Assembly (NCBI RefSeq): GCF_002891295.1
Contig: NZ_LGUI01000010.1
Span: forward strand, 297,504 to 361,503
From: Streptomyces eurocidicus
GTDB lineage: Bacteria > Actinomycetota > Actinomycetes > Streptomycetales > Streptomycetaceae
DNA length: 64,000 nt
Reading direction: 5' to 3'
Positions 1 to 9,047 of the stretch are shown here, one piece after another. Position 1 is the first letter of the stretch. Every line of letters begins with the position of its first letter. The notes under the pieces were generated by a model. It was not told the DNA's origin. It searched no databases and worked only from the letters and a program-made list of their open reading frames with translations. The translations under genes were made by a program, and so were the position numbers.

Positions 1-377
1 GATGGGACGCCATGCGATTCCACCGGGTTTCGGCAACCCCGGTATCACCGGGCGGTCGAAGCAACCGGTCGAATTGCCGTCCGGAATTCCTCTCGGTCGT
101 TTATCGGCGGCCCGATGGGGGTGACCCGTGCCACTCGAATGAACTCGGAAGGGACTTGCCGGGCGAGCCCTCCGTAATGTGCGTTGCGTCACCACGGGTG
201 CGTGCGGCGGGGAACGTCGCAGGTGGAGCGGTGTGGCGTGATCTCCTGGAGTGGGGTACCGGCGGCAGGCCGATTCCCCGGGTCCGGGCATGCGTTCAGT
301 AAGCGTTTAGGCGGCCGCGCTTTACGGCCCCGCGCTCCGGGCCGGTGTCCGAAAGGAAGTCGGCCCGGGGTGTGCGG
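1..377. other. left-edge stretch without a recognisable gene
   Basis: No reading frame here has convincing actinobacterial codon bias or a familiar motif; the two short plus-strand frames look random. The stretch is somewhat less GC-rich than its surroundings and holds short hairpins, including CCGGG/CCCGG pairs near 22-42. It lies downstream of the GH16-type gene on the minus strand and may hold its terminator or the upstream region of a gene beyond the left edge. Confidence 0.4.
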
Positions 378-1199
378 TCACCCCAGGCTCCAGCCCCGCA
401 CGTAGTCGATGTCGAGGCGGGACCACGACCCGGGGGCGGCCTGTTCGCCGTTGAGGGCCGACTCGTTCTGGATGTCCCACGTCATGGGGGCGTCGGGGAT
501 CTCGCGGGTGGTGCGGCCCACCTCCTCGCCGTCGAGGAGGAAACGGAGATCTCCCGGGCGCCATTCGATGACCGAGGTGTGCCAGCGGCTCCAGCGGGCT
601 CCGGTGTCCACGGCGAACTGGCGGCCGCAGCCCGCGGGGTGGGCGAAGCCGGCGACCGTGGCCGTCCATTCGAGCTCCGGGAAGTCGATCTCGGCACAGC
701 CGCCCCCGGCCACCGGCCAGAGCAGGTGGGCGCTCTTGTAGCCCGCGCTGACGTGGGAGACCCGCCACCTCTCCTCGTACCGCCCGTAGCGCATGCCCAT
801 CAGCGCCTTGGGGACGACGGTGGCGCTGTGCACGTCTCCGGTACGGCCGCGCCAGAGGCGGATGTGCAGCTTCCCCCGGGAGACGGAGAGGGTGGTGGCC
901 GGGTCGTAGTGACCGCCGACCGGAAGGCCCCGCTGGGTCGCGGTGTCCGGCCACCCCTCGGGGTACGCCCACCAGCGCTCGCGCAGGGCGCCGGTGAGGC
1001 CGCCGCAGTACGCCTGCGGGGTGTCCGGGTGGTGGGCGCAGTCGCTGAAGGACCCGCGCGGGACGTCGGTGTCGAAGTCGTCGGCGAACCGCGGGTGCCA
1101 GTCGAGGGCGTCGGCCTCCACCGCGGGGGCGGTCAGGAGGGCGGTGGTGAGGAGGGCTGCGGCGAGGAGGTGGCGGGTCGGGTGTCGCGGGGAGGGCAT
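378..1199 (-). CDS. secreted glycoside hydrolase family 16-type protein
   Basis: Predicted secreted beta-glucanase-like enzyme of 273 residues. The start chosen (ATG at 1199) gives a Sec signal peptide: basic MPSPRHPTRH, a hydrophobic LLAAALLTTALLTAP core, and an export site near residue 30. The decisive motif is CAEIDFPELEW near residue 177, which fits the GH16 catalytic pattern E-x-D-x-x-E (nucleophile and acid/base glutamates). Downstream tryptophan-rich segments (RWSRWHTSVIEWRPGDL, the final DIDYVRGW strand) suit the GH16 beta-jellyroll. The length fits a single catalytic domain with no carbohydrate-binding module. The polysaccharide substrate (beta-1,3-glucan, agar, other) cannot be told from sequence. 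The gene is single, with the dispersed repeat upstream. Confidence 0.75.
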   Translation of the reverse strand: MPSPRHPTRHLLAAALLTTALLTAPAVEADALDWHPRFADDFDTDVPRGSFSDCAHHPDTPQAYCGGLTGALRERWWAYPEGWPDTATQRGLPVGGHYDPATTLSVSRGKLHIRLWRGRTGDVHSATVVPKALMGMRYGRYEERWRVSHVSAGYKSAHLLWPVAGGGCAEIDFPELEWTATVAGFAHPAGCGRQFAVDTGARWSRWHTSVIEWRPGDLRFLLDGEEVGRTTREIPDAPMTWDIQNESALNGEQAAPGSWSRLDIDYVRGWSLG

Positions 1200-1318
1200 G
1201 CATGGACTTGTACGGGTTCGGGCGGGCGGTGGGGGGTCGGCGGGGCGGGTGCGCGCCCGGGAACGGGCGATTCTTCGCCCGATGGGCCCAGGGTGTGCGG
1301 CGCCGTGGGGGCTTTTCC

Positions 1319-1400
1319 CCGGACGGGCTGAAATCAGCCCGTCCGGCGTTTGAGGACCGGGGTCCGGGGCGGAGCCCCGTTCGGGAAGGGGCGGGGTGGG
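1319..1400. repeat. dispersed palindromic intergenic repeat, copy A
   Basis: A 13-bp perfect inverted repeat (arms 1319-1331 and 1334-1346, two-base centre) is followed by a GTTTGAGGACCGGGGTCCGG segment and a GGGAAGGGGCGGGG tail. The same ordered modules recur at about 31797-31877 with only a few changes, so this is a repeated element rather than a chance hairpin. It lies between the divergent GH16 and lipoprotein genes, covers no clear coding region, and could act as a terminator or RNA-stability element. Confidence 0.7.
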
Positions 1401-1483
1401 GAAAAGCCCCCCGCCGCAAGCGCCGCCCACCCACCCGCCGCACCCGAGATGCGCCCCGCCACCCCCGAGCGCACCCTGGCCAC

Positions 1484-2041
1484 ATGGGACTGCCACCCCG
1501 GGTCAGCGCGTTCGTGGCCGCCACCGCCCTCACCGCCCTCACCGCCCTCACCGCCTGCGGCGCCCCCGGCGAGAAGGCGCCCGCCGGTCAGACCCTGTCC
1601 CCCGCCGCGGCCCGCACCTCCGCGGAGGGCTCCCGCGTGGTCGCGTTCGAGGACACCTTCGTCTACGCGAACGGGCTGAAGGTGAAGGTCACCCGGCCGG
1701 TCGCCTTCACACCGAGTGACACCTCCCTCGGCCATCAGCCGGGCCACTCCCCCGCCGCCTTCACGGTCACCCTGACCAACGCCACGGGCAAGGCGTTCGC
1801 CGTGACCGGCGTCCTGGTGCGGGTGAAGGCCGGGGAGCAAGGCGTACCGGCCCGGCAGGTCTTCGACAGCGCGCGCGGCGTGGGCAATCCGTTCACGGGC
1901 TCGCTGGCGCCCGGGGAGTCCGGCACGTCCTCGTTCGCGTTCGACATCCCCGCGAACGCGATGAGCAAGGTCGACGTCGAGGTGCGGCCCGACTTCGGAG
2001 GCGCGTACTACGCGGTGCACTGGGTCGGCCGGCCCGGCTGA
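1484..2041 (+). CDS. small lipoprotein, DUF4352-like
   Basis: Predicted exported lipoprotein of 185 residues. The start at 1484 places a hydrophobic N-terminus (VSAFVAATALTALTALTAC) directly before the lipobox L-T-A-C, so Cys25 should be lipidated. The mature part reads FEDTFVYANGLKVKVTRPVAF, then FTVTLTNATGKAFAVTGVLVRV and later SSFAFDIPANAMSKVDVEV. This immunoglobulin-like beta layout is typical of DUF4352/telokin-like lipoproteins of Streptomyces. The ligand is unknown. It is transcribed away from the GH16 gene, with repeat copy A between them. The long upstream in-frame extension is rejected because it runs through the repeat. Confidence 0.7.
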   Translation: MGLPPRVSAFVAATALTALTALTACGAPGEKAPAGQTLSPAAARTSAEGSRVVAFEDTFVYANGLKVKVTRPVAFTPSDTSLGHQPGHSPAAFTVTLTNATGKAFAVTGVLVRVKAGEQGVPARQVFDSARGVGNPFTGSLAPGESGTSSFAFDIPANAMSKVDVEVRPDFGGAYYAVHWVGRPG

Positions 2042-2615
2042 GCGGGCCCGGGGCCGCGGGGGCGGGCGGGGGCGCCCGGCGCCCGGACCGGCCTCGTCCG
2101 GCCATGGCTTCACGCCCTGTGCGCGCCCTCGGACCTCCACGGCGCACGAGAGCACAACACGCGTCAGTCTTACCGGTCTTAGGTGAAATGGCGCCGTTTA
2201 TCCGATTGTATTGCCCGCTAGAGTGCAAACGAGCTCGGACTTCGCTCCATTGAGCGTCCCCACGGTCATGTGCTCGCCCCAGGGCAGGACCCGTCGGCGT
2301 CCCCGGCGCCGGCTCGACGAGGGGGACATGCGATGGCGACCTCACGCCTCCCCCGCTCCACGCGCATCGACACCCGTGCGCGGAACGGCGTGCCCGATAC
2401 GGACATCACCGGCTGACGCACGCCACGCCCCGACCCGCCGGCCTCCGGCGCCGGGTCCCCCTCGCACACACATCCCCGCACACTCCCGCGTCCCCACCCT
2501 TCCGCACCCGCTCTCGGCAACGCCCCCACCGCACCGGCGATGGCGCACGCCCCGTCGCCGGCATCCGCGCAGCACGGACGACACTGCCGCATCGACCGCC
2601 GGAGGTCAGCCGCCC
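2042..2615 (+). other. 574-bp gap before the antiporter
   Basis: No credible gene was found. The open plus-strand frame leading into the antiporter is proline/arginine-rich and looks like a shadow. Around 2150-2230 the base composition falls toward A/T, which suggests the antiporter promoter lies there with a long leader. No TrkA-C/KhtT-type regulatory subunit gene, often found beside such antiporters in Streptomyces, is present here. Confidence 0.4.
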
Positions 2616-3839
2616 ATGCACCACACCACCGCGCTGTTCATCGAACTCGGGGCCGTCATCCTGGGCCTGGGGCTCCTCGGCCGCCTCGCCGGCCGGATCG
2701 GCTTCTCCCCGATACCCCTCTACCTCCTCGCCGGGCTCGCCTTCGGCCACGGCGGCATCCGCCCGCTCAGCGCGAGCGAGTCGTTCGTCGCCACCGGCGC
2801 CGACATCGGCGTCGCCCTGCTGCTGCTCCTCCTCGGCCTGGAGTACACCGGCTCCGAGCTGGCCGCCAGCCTCCGGGCCCAGTACCCCTCCGGCGCCGTC
2901 GACTTCGTCCTCAACGCCCTCCCCGGCGCCCTCGCCGCCCTGCTCCTGGGCTGGGGCGCGCTCGCCGCGGTGGCCCTGGCCGGCGTCACCTGGATCTCCT
3001 CCTCCGGCGTCGTCGCCAAGTCCCTCGGCGACCTCGGCCGCCTCGGCCACCGCGAGACCCCGGTCATCGTCGGCGTCCTGGTCATCGAAGACCTCGCCAT
3101 GGCCGTCTACCTGCCCGTCCTCACCGCGCTCCTCGCCGGGCTGAGCCTGTCCGAGGGCGGCGTCACCCTGCTGATCGCCCTGGGCACGGTCGGCACGGTG
3201 TTCTACGTCGCCGTGCGGCACGGCCACCACATCAGCCGCGCCGTCTCCTCCGACAACCCCGAACTGCTGCTCCTGGTCGTCCTCGGACTCACCCTGTGCG
3301 TCGCGGGCCTGACGCAGGAGCTGCACATCTCGGCGGCCGTGGGCGCGTTCCTCATCGGCATCGCGCTCTCGGACGAGGTCGCGGAGGGCGTCCGCGGTCT
3401 GCTCGCCCCGCTGCGCGATCTGTTCGCCGCCGTCTTCTTCGTGTTCTTCGGCCTGAGCACCGACCCCGCCGACATCCCGCCCGTCCTCGCCCCGGCGCTG
3501 CTCCTCGCGGCCGTCACCGCCCTCACGAAGATCGCCACCGGGTGGTACGCGGCGCGCCGGGCGGGCGTCGGGGCCGCGGGGCGCTGGCGGGCGGGGGGCT
3601 CGCTGGTCGCGCGGGGCGAGTTCTCCATCGTGATCGCCGGCCTGGCCGCCGGCACCGAGCCGCGCGTGGGCCCGCTGGCCACCGCGTACGTCCTCGTGCT
3701 CGTCCTGCTCGGCCCGCTCGCCATGCGCTGGACCGAGCCGCTCGCCCGCCGGCTCGGCCACCTCGCGCGGGCGCGCGCGACCACGCCACCGGCCGCCCCT
3801 AGGGCGTCCCGCGAGGCCGAGGCCACCGGGACGCCCTAA
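2616..3839 (+). CDS. CPA2-family cation/proton antiporter
   Basis: Integral membrane antiporter of 407 residues in the KefB/KhtU-like CPA2 family, expected to exchange K+ or Na+ for protons. ATG 2616 is preceded by GGAGG at 2601-2605. The protein is nearly all transmembrane helices, starting ALFIELGAVILGLGLLGRLA. Family landmarks are the conserved glycine-rich segments FGHGGIRPL and ADIGVALLLLLLGLEY, and the VIVGVLVIEDLAMAVYL helix with its conserved acidic residue. There is no C-terminal TrkA-N nucleotide-binding domain, so gating by NAD or glutathione adducts as in KefC is not indicated. Its last codons contain half of a terminator hairpin, and its stop overlaps the stop of meaB on the other strand. 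Confidence 0.88.
   Translation: MHHTTALFIELGAVILGLGLLGRLAGRIGFSPIPLYLLAGLAFGHGGIRPLSASESFVATGADIGVALLLLLLGLEYTGSELAASLRAQYPSGAVDFVLNALPGALAALLLGWGALAAVALAGVTWISSSGVVAKSLGDLGRLGHRETPVIVGVLVIEDLAMAVYLPVLTALLAGLSLSEGGVTLLIALGTVGTVFYVAVRHGHHISRAVSSDNPELLLLVVLGLTLCVAGLTQELHISAAVGAFLIGIALSDEVAEGVRGLLAPLRDLFAAVFFVFFGLSTDPADIPPVLAPALLLAAVTALTKIATGWYAARRAGVGAAGRWRAGGSLVARGEFSIVIAGLAAGTEPRVGPLATAYVLVLVLLGPLAMRWTEPLARRLGHLARARATTPPAAPRASREAEATGTP
3801..3837. terminator. bidirectional hairpin over two convergent stop codons
   Basis: Perfect 11-bp inverted repeat: AGGGCGTCCCG at 3801-3811 and CGGGACGCCCT at 3827-3837, with a 15-base loop. The right arm reaches the antiporter TAA (3837-3839) and the meaB TAG (3836-3838), so the hairpin is coding for the antiporter tail and sits at the meaB end. 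There is no T-tract, as is common for Streptomyces hairpin terminators. Confidence 0.65.
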
Positions 3840-4834
3840 GGACGGCCGGGCGGTGAGCGGAACGCCGCCAGCAACCGCTCGGCGGCCAGACTCGCCGGCA
3901 AGGTCCCCGCGCGGACCCGCTGTTCGAGCCCCGGCGTCTCCCGCCGGACGCCGGGGTGGTCGCGCAGCTCCCCCAGGAGCTGCTCGCGCACCATCGTCCA
4001 GACCCAGTCGACCTGCTGTTCACGGCGCCGGCCGGCCAGCTCGCCGGTCGCGTCGAGGACCCGGCGGTGCTGCTCCAGCCGCTCCCACAGGGCGTCCAGG
4101 CCCGAGCCCTCGCGGGCGCTGCAGGTGAGCACGGGCGGGTTCCAGGCCGCGTCGGGCGCCTGCATCAGGCGCAGCGCGCCCGCGAGTTCACGGGCCGCGG
4201 CCTTCGCGTCGCGCTCGTGCGGGCCGTCCGCCTTGTTGACCGCGACCAGGTCGGCGAGCTCCAGGACGCCCTTCTTGATGCCCTGGAGCTGGTCACCGGT
4301 GCGGGCCAGGGTGAGCATCAGGAAGGTGTCGACCATATTGGCGACGGCGGTCTCGGACTGGCCGACGCCGACGGTCTCCACCAGCACCACGTCGTAACCG
4401 GCGGCCTCCATCACCACGATGGTCTCGCGGGTCGCCCGGGCCACCCCGCCGAGGGTGCCGGCGGTGGGCGAGGGCCGGACGAAGGCGGCGGGGTCGACGG
4501 CGAGCCGCTCCATCCGGGTCTTGTCGCCCAGGATGCTGCCGCCCGTCCTGCTGGAGGAGGGGTCGACGGCGAGCACGGCGACCTTGTGCCCGAGGCCCGT
4601 GAGCATGGTGCCGAGGGCGTCGATGAAGGTGGACTTGCCCACGCCGGGCACGCCCGTGATGCCGATCCGCCGGGCCCCGCCCGCGTGCGGGAGCAGCTCG
4701 GTCAGCATCCGCTGGGCGTGCTCGCGGTGGTCGGCCCGGGTGGACTCCACCAGCGTGATGGCCCGCGCCACCGTCGCCCGCTTGCCGTCCAGCACGCCCT
4801 TGACGTAGGCGTCGGTGTCGATCGCGCGCGCCAT
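3836..4834 (-). CDS. meaB: methylmalonyl-CoA mutase-associated GTPase MeaB
   Basis: G3E-family P-loop GTPase of 332 residues that chaperones methylmalonyl-CoA mutase: it gates adenosylcobalamin loading and protects or reactivates the mutase. Walker A is GITGVPGVGKSTFIDAL near residue 60. The switch region VLAVDPSSSRTGGSILGDKTRM and the G4-type NKADGPHERDAKAA are typical of MeaB/ArgK. It starts 13 bases after the mutB stop, making it the third gene of the mutA-mutB-meaB operon, which supports the assignment. The C-terminal arm (RREQQVDWVWTMVREQL onward) corresponds to the dimerisation extension of the family. Confidence 0.95.
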   Translation of the reverse strand: MARAIDTDAYVKGVLDGKRATVARAITLVESTRADHREHAQRMLTELLPHAGGARRIGITGVPGVGKSTFIDALGTMLTGLGHKVAVLAVDPSSSRTGGSILGDKTRMERLAVDPAAFVRPSPTAGTLGGVARATRETIVVMEAAGYDVVLVETVGVGQSETAVANMVDTFLMLTLARTGDQLQGIKKGVLELADLVAVNKADGPHERDAKAAARELAGALRLMQAPDAAWNPPVLTCSAREGSGLDALWERLEQHRRVLDATGELAGRRREQQVDWVWTMVREQLLGELRDHPGVRRETPGLEQRVRAGTLPASLAAERLLAAFRSPPGRP

Positions 4835-4847
4835 CAGCGGTCCGGGC

Positions 4848-7049
4848 TCACAGCTCGTGGCCGAGGGCGTCGGCCAGGGTCTTCAGCAGGTCGTGGGCGG
4901 CGTCCGGGATGACCGTGCCGGGCGGGAACACCGCGGCCGCGCCCATCTCCAGCAGCGTGGGCACGTCCTGCGGCGGGATCACCCCACCGACGACGATCAT
5001 GATGTCCTCCCGGCCCTGCTCGGCCAGCTGCTCACGCAGCGCGGGCACCAGCGTGAGGTGGCCGGCGGCGAGCGAGGAGACGCCGACGATGTGCACGTCG
5101 GCCTCCACCGCCTGCCGGGCGACCTCCTCGGGCGTCTGGAAGAGCGGGCCGACGTCGACGTCGAAGCCCAGGTCGGCGAAGGCGGTGGCGATCACCTTCT
5201 GGCCGCGGTCGTGGCCGTCCTGGCCCATCTTGGCGACCAGGATGCGGGGGCGGCGGCCGTCCTCCCGCTCGAACGCCTCGACCAGCGCGCGAGTGCGCTC
5301 CACCCCGGACGACGGTCCGGCCTCGTCACGGTACACACCGGAGATCGTACGGATCTGCCCGGCGTGCCGCCCGTACACCTTCTCCAGGGCGTCCGAGATC
5401 TCGCCCACGGTCGCCTTGGCGCGGGCGGCGTTCACGGCGAGGGCGAGGAGGTTGCCTTCGAGGCCCTGGCCGGATCCGGCCTCGGCGGCGCGGGTCAGCG
5501 CGTGCAGGGCGTCCTGGCAGGCCGCTTCGTCGCGCTCGGCGCGCAGCCGCCGCAGCTTCTCGATCTGCTGGGTGCGCACGGAGGAGTTGTCGACCTTGAG
5601 CACCTCGATCTGCTCGTCGCTGTCGACGCGGTACTTGTTGACGCCGATCACGGGCTGCCGGCCGGAGTCGATACGGGCCTGGGTGCGGGCCGCGGCCTCC
5701 TCGACGCGGAGCTTGGGGATGCCGGCGTCGATCGCCTTGGCCATGCCGCCGGCCGCCTCGACCTCCTCGATGTGCCGCCAGGCGCGGCGGGCGAGGTCGT
5801 GGGTGAGCTTCTCGACGTAGGCGCTGCCGCCCCAGGGGTCGATGACCCGGCAGGTCCCGGACTCCTGCTGGAGCAGCAGCTGGGTGTTGCGGGCGATGCG
5901 CGCGGAGAAGTCGGTGGGCAGCGCGAGCGCCTCGTCGAGGGCGTTGGTGTGCAGGGACTGGGTGTGCCCCTGGGTGGCGGCCATCGCCTCCACGCAGGTG
6001 CGTGCCACGTTGTTGAAGACGTCCTGGGCGGTCAGCGACCAGCCGGAGGTCTGCGAATGGGTGCGCAGCGAGAGGGACTTGGCGTTCTGCGGCTCGAAGC
6101 GCCTGACGAGCTTGGCCCACAGCAGGCGGGCGGCCCGCAGCTTGGCGATCTCCATGAAGAAGTTCATGCCGATCGCCCAGAAGAAGGACAGCCGGGGCGC
6201 GAACGCGTCGACGTCCAGGCCGGCCTCGATGCCGGCCTTCAGGTACTCCACCCCGTCGGCGAGGGTGTACGCGAGCTCCAGGTCGGCCGTCGCACCAGCC
6301 TCCTGGATGTGGTAGCCGGAGATGGAGATGGAGTTGTACCGCGGCATCTTCAGCGAGGTGTAGGAGAAGATGTCCGAGATGATCCGCATCGACGGCGTCG
6401 GCGGATAGATGTAGGTGTTGCGGACCATGAACTCCTTGAGGATGTCGTTCTGGATGGTCCCGGCCAGCTTCTCGGGCGGTACGCCCTGTTCCTCGGCGGC
6501 GACGATGTAGAGGGCGAGGACGGGCAGCACCGCACCGTTCATCGTCATCGACACGCTCATCCGGTCCAGCGGGATGCCGTCGAAGAGCTGCCGCATGTCG
6601 TAGATGGAGTCGATGGCGACGCCCGCCATGCCCACGTCGCCGGTGACGCGCGGGTGGTCGCTGTCGTAGCCGCGGTGGGTCGGCAGGTCGAAGGCGACGG
6701 ACAGGCCCTTCTGACCGGCCGCCAGATTGCGGCGGTAGAAGGCGTTGGACTCCTCGGCCGTGGAGAATCCGGCGTACTGCCGGATGGTCCAGGGCTGGTT
6801 GACGTACATCGTGGGGTACGGGCCGCGCAGGTACGGCGCGACGCCGGGGTAGGTGCCGAGGAAGTCCAGCCCCTGGAGGTCGTCGGCGGTGTAGAGCGGC
6901 TTGACGCCGATGCCCTCGGGGGTCTCCCAGAGGAGGTCCTCGGCGCTCCTGCCGGTGCTCTCCTTCAGCGCGGCGCGCCAGGCCGCCGGGTCGGCGGGGG
7001 CGGCGGAAGCGGGCCCCAGGTCGATGCCGGAGAAGTCGGGGATCGACAT
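4848..7049 (-). CDS. mutB: methylmalonyl-CoA mutase large subunit
   Basis: Adenosylcobalamin-dependent catalytic subunit of 733 residues interconverting methylmalonyl-CoA and succinyl-CoA, which supplies extender units and lets propionate enter the TCA cycle. The N-terminal TIM barrel carries the family run GYHIQEAGATADLELAYTLADG. The C-terminal B12 domain has the base-off signature D-x-H-x-x-G as GQDGHDRGQKVIA, followed by SSLAAGHLTLVPAL and VVGGVIPPQD. The ATG at 7049 overlaps the mutA TGA by one base, so the two subunits are translationally coupled. The length matches other Streptomyces large subunits. Confidence 0.97.
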   Translation of the reverse strand: MSIPDFSGIDLGPASAAPADPAAWRAALKESTGRSAEDLLWETPEGIGVKPLYTADDLQGLDFLGTYPGVAPYLRGPYPTMYVNQPWTIRQYAGFSTAEESNAFYRRNLAAGQKGLSVAFDLPTHRGYDSDHPRVTGDVGMAGVAIDSIYDMRQLFDGIPLDRMSVSMTMNGAVLPVLALYIVAAEEQGVPPEKLAGTIQNDILKEFMVRNTYIYPPTPSMRIISDIFSYTSLKMPRYNSISISGYHIQEAGATADLELAYTLADGVEYLKAGIEAGLDVDAFAPRLSFFWAIGMNFFMEIAKLRAARLLWAKLVRRFEPQNAKSLSLRTHSQTSGWSLTAQDVFNNVARTCVEAMAATQGHTQSLHTNALDEALALPTDFSARIARNTQLLLQQESGTCRVIDPWGGSAYVEKLTHDLARRAWRHIEEVEAAGGMAKAIDAGIPKLRVEEAAARTQARIDSGRQPVIGVNKYRVDSDEQIEVLKVDNSSVRTQQIEKLRRLRAERDEAACQDALHALTRAAEAGSGQGLEGNLLALAVNAARAKATVGEISDALEKVYGRHAGQIRTISGVYRDEAGPSSGVERTRALVEAFEREDGRRPRILVAKMGQDGHDRGQKVIATAFADLGFDVDVGPLFQTPEEVARQAVEADVHIVGVSSLAAGHLTLVPALREQLAEQGREDIMIVVGGVIPPQDVPTLLEMGAAAVFPPGTVIPDAAHDLLKTLADALGHEL

Positions 7050-8947
7050 CACGCCACTCCCATGCGGTCGAGGACGGAGGAGAGGACGGCGACGGCGTCG
7101 CCGCCCGCGAAGACGAACTCGTCGACCCCGGCCCGTAGATACGCTTCCCGTTCCTCGGTGCCCGGCCGGCCGGCGAGGAACACCCGCAGGGCGCCCGCCT
7201 CCTTGAGGGCGGCGGCGACGGCCTCGGCCTGTTCGGCGTAGAGCCTGTCGCTGGAGCACAGGCAGGCGACGGTGGCGCCGCTGCGCGCGAGGGCGTCGGC
7301 GGCGGTCTCCGCGTCGGCGGTCACGGGGTCGTGGACGGGCTCGATGCCGCCCGCCTGGAAGAGGTTGGCGGCGAAGGTGGCGCGGCCGGTGTGGGCGGCG
7401 GCGGGGCCGAGCGCGGCGAGGAGCACGCGGGGCCGGGCTCCGGTGGTGGCGAGGTGGGCGTCGGAGCGGGCGCGCAGCGCCTCGTACGCCTCGTCGCGGC
7501 GGACCTTCGGCAGGCCGGCCGGGTGCGGGCCGGATCCCTCGGGCAGCGGTTCGCGGACCACGGGCGGCTCGCCGAGGTGGGGGAACTCGCTGACTCCGGT
7601 GACGGGTTCGCGGCGGGTGGCGAGGTCGGCGGAGCGGCGGGCCCAGGTGCCGGCCAGCCGCTCGGCGACCAGTCCGGAGCGGAGCGCCGCGGCCTGTCCC
7701 CCGGCGCGCTCCAGCTCCTGGAACCAGGCCCAGGCGGCGTGGGCGAGTTCGTCGGTCAGCCGCTCGACGTACCAGGAGCCGCCCGCCGGGTCGACGACCC
7801 GGGCCAGGTGGGACTCCTCCAGCAGGATCGAGGAGGTGTTGCGGGCGACGCGGCGGGCGAAGGCGTCGGGCAGGCCGAGGGCGTCGTCGAAGGGCAGGAC
7901 GGTGACGGCGTCGGCGCCGCCGACCCCGGCGGCCAGGCAGGCGACGGTGGTGCGCAGCATGTTCACCCAGGGGTCCCGGCGGGTCATCATCACCGCCGAG
8001 GTGACCGCGTGCTGGCGCTGTGCGGCGGCGGTGCCCGTGACCCCGCTGACCTCGGCGACCCGCGCCCACAGCCGGCGCGCGGCGCGCAGCTTGGCGATGG
8101 TCAGGAACTGGTCGGCGGTGGCGGCGTAGCGGAACTCCAGCTGGGCCGCGGCGGCTTCCGCGCTCAGGCCGGCGGCGGTGAGGGCGCGGAGGTAGGCGAC
8201 TCCGGTGGCGAGGGAGCAGCCGAGCTCCTCGGCCGGGGAGCCGCCGGCGTCGTGGTAGGGCAGGGCGTCGACGGTGAGGGCGCGCAGGCCGGGGTGGTCG
8301 CGGTCGCAGCGGGCGGCGAGGGCGGCGGCGGCCGCCAGCGGCCCGGCCGGGTCGGCGGCGGCGCCGGTGCGGGCGAGGACGGCGAGCGGGTCGGCGCCGA
8401 GGTTGCCGGCGGCGGCGCCGCGGGGGACCTGCCGCTCCTCGTACAGGCGGAGGAGGGCCTGGGCGGCGGGCTCGAATCCGGCGCCGGCGTCGAGGACGAC
8501 GGGGGCCAGGTCGAGGTAGACGCCGTCGAGGGCGGTGGCGAGGCCGTCCACGGGCAGGCCCTGGTCGCCGACGGTCAGCCAGAGGGAGGTGACGCCGTTC
8601 TCCAGGTCGGCGAGCACGGCCTCGTTGGCCCGCCGGGGGTCCGGGTGGGCGTGGCGCTGGCGGATGTCCCACCCCGTGACCGCGGTTCCCTCCGGGCGGC
8701 CGCCGCGGACGAACGGCGGGAAGCCGGGGTATCCGGAGACCGTGCCGGTGTCCTCGGCGGTGTAGAGGGGGCTGGTCGCCAGCCCGTCCTGGAGCCGGGT
8801 GGCCAGCGCGGCCTCGGCCGCCGGGCCGGATGCATCCGTGGTGCCGGCTTTGCGTAGCACGCCTTCCACCAGGCGCTGCCATTGCTCACGGGAGGCGTCC
8901 GGGAACTCGGCGGCCAGGGAGAAGCCTTCGTCAGGCAGGACCGTCAT
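7049..8947 (-). CDS. mutA: methylmalonyl-CoA mutase small subunit
   Basis: Non-catalytic partner of MutB, 632 residues. It keeps the barrel homology (AEDTGTVSGYPGFPPFVRGG, AKLRAARRLWARVAEVSG, VDPAGGSWYVERLTDELA), but its C-terminal flavodoxin-like domain lacks the cobalamin-ligating D-x-H-x-x-G motif. This is the expected signature of the small subunit. It is the first gene of the operon, and its TGA overlaps the mutB ATG. The 100 bases upstream of its start separate it from the next minus-strand gene and probably contain the operon promoter; no cobalamin riboswitch was recognised there. Confidence 0.95.
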   Translation of the reverse strand: MTVLPDEGFSLAAEFPDASREQWQRLVEGVLRKAGTTDASGPAAEAALATRLQDGLATSPLYTAEDTGTVSGYPGFPPFVRGGRPEGTAVTGWDIRQRHAHPDPRRANEAVLADLENGVTSLWLTVGDQGLPVDGLATALDGVYLDLAPVVLDAGAGFEPAAQALLRLYEERQVPRGAAAGNLGADPLAVLARTGAAADPAGPLAAAAALAARCDRDHPGLRALTVDALPYHDAGGSPAEELGCSLATGVAYLRALTAAGLSAEAAAAQLEFRYAATADQFLTIAKLRAARRLWARVAEVSGVTGTAAAQRQHAVTSAVMMTRRDPWVNMLRTTVACLAAGVGGADAVTVLPFDDALGLPDAFARRVARNTSSILLEESHLARVVDPAGGSWYVERLTDELAHAAWAWFQELERAGGQAAALRSGLVAERLAGTWARRSADLATRREPVTGVSEFPHLGEPPVVREPLPEGSGPHPAGLPKVRRDEAYEALRARSDAHLATTGARPRVLLAALGPAAAHTGRATFAANLFQAGGIEPVHDPVTADAETAADALARSGATVACLCSSDRLYAEQAEAVAAALKEAGALRVFLAGRPGTEEREAYLRAGVDEFVFAGGDAVAVLSSVLDRMGVA

Positions 8948-9047
8948 GGGGGAAGGCTAGGGGAGCCGGTGCGTTCGGCAGCAGTGGCAGCCGCTGTGAC
9001 CTTGGCCTCTTCACTTCGGTTCGCACCGGCTTCCCTCGAACGGGAGG

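Noticed and set aside
12..302. Plus-strand frame of 96 codons at the left edge
   Set aside because: Arginine/proline-rich, no motif, poor third-position GC pattern compared with real genes; treated as noise.
2211..2615. N-terminal extension of the antiporter by 135 residues
   Set aside because: Low-complexity Arg/Pro sequence unlike a transporter tail; a good GGAGG stands before ATG 2616.
8948..9047. Cobalamin riboswitch upstream of the mutA operon
   Set aside because: Only 100 bases are available and no B12-box-like sequence was seen.
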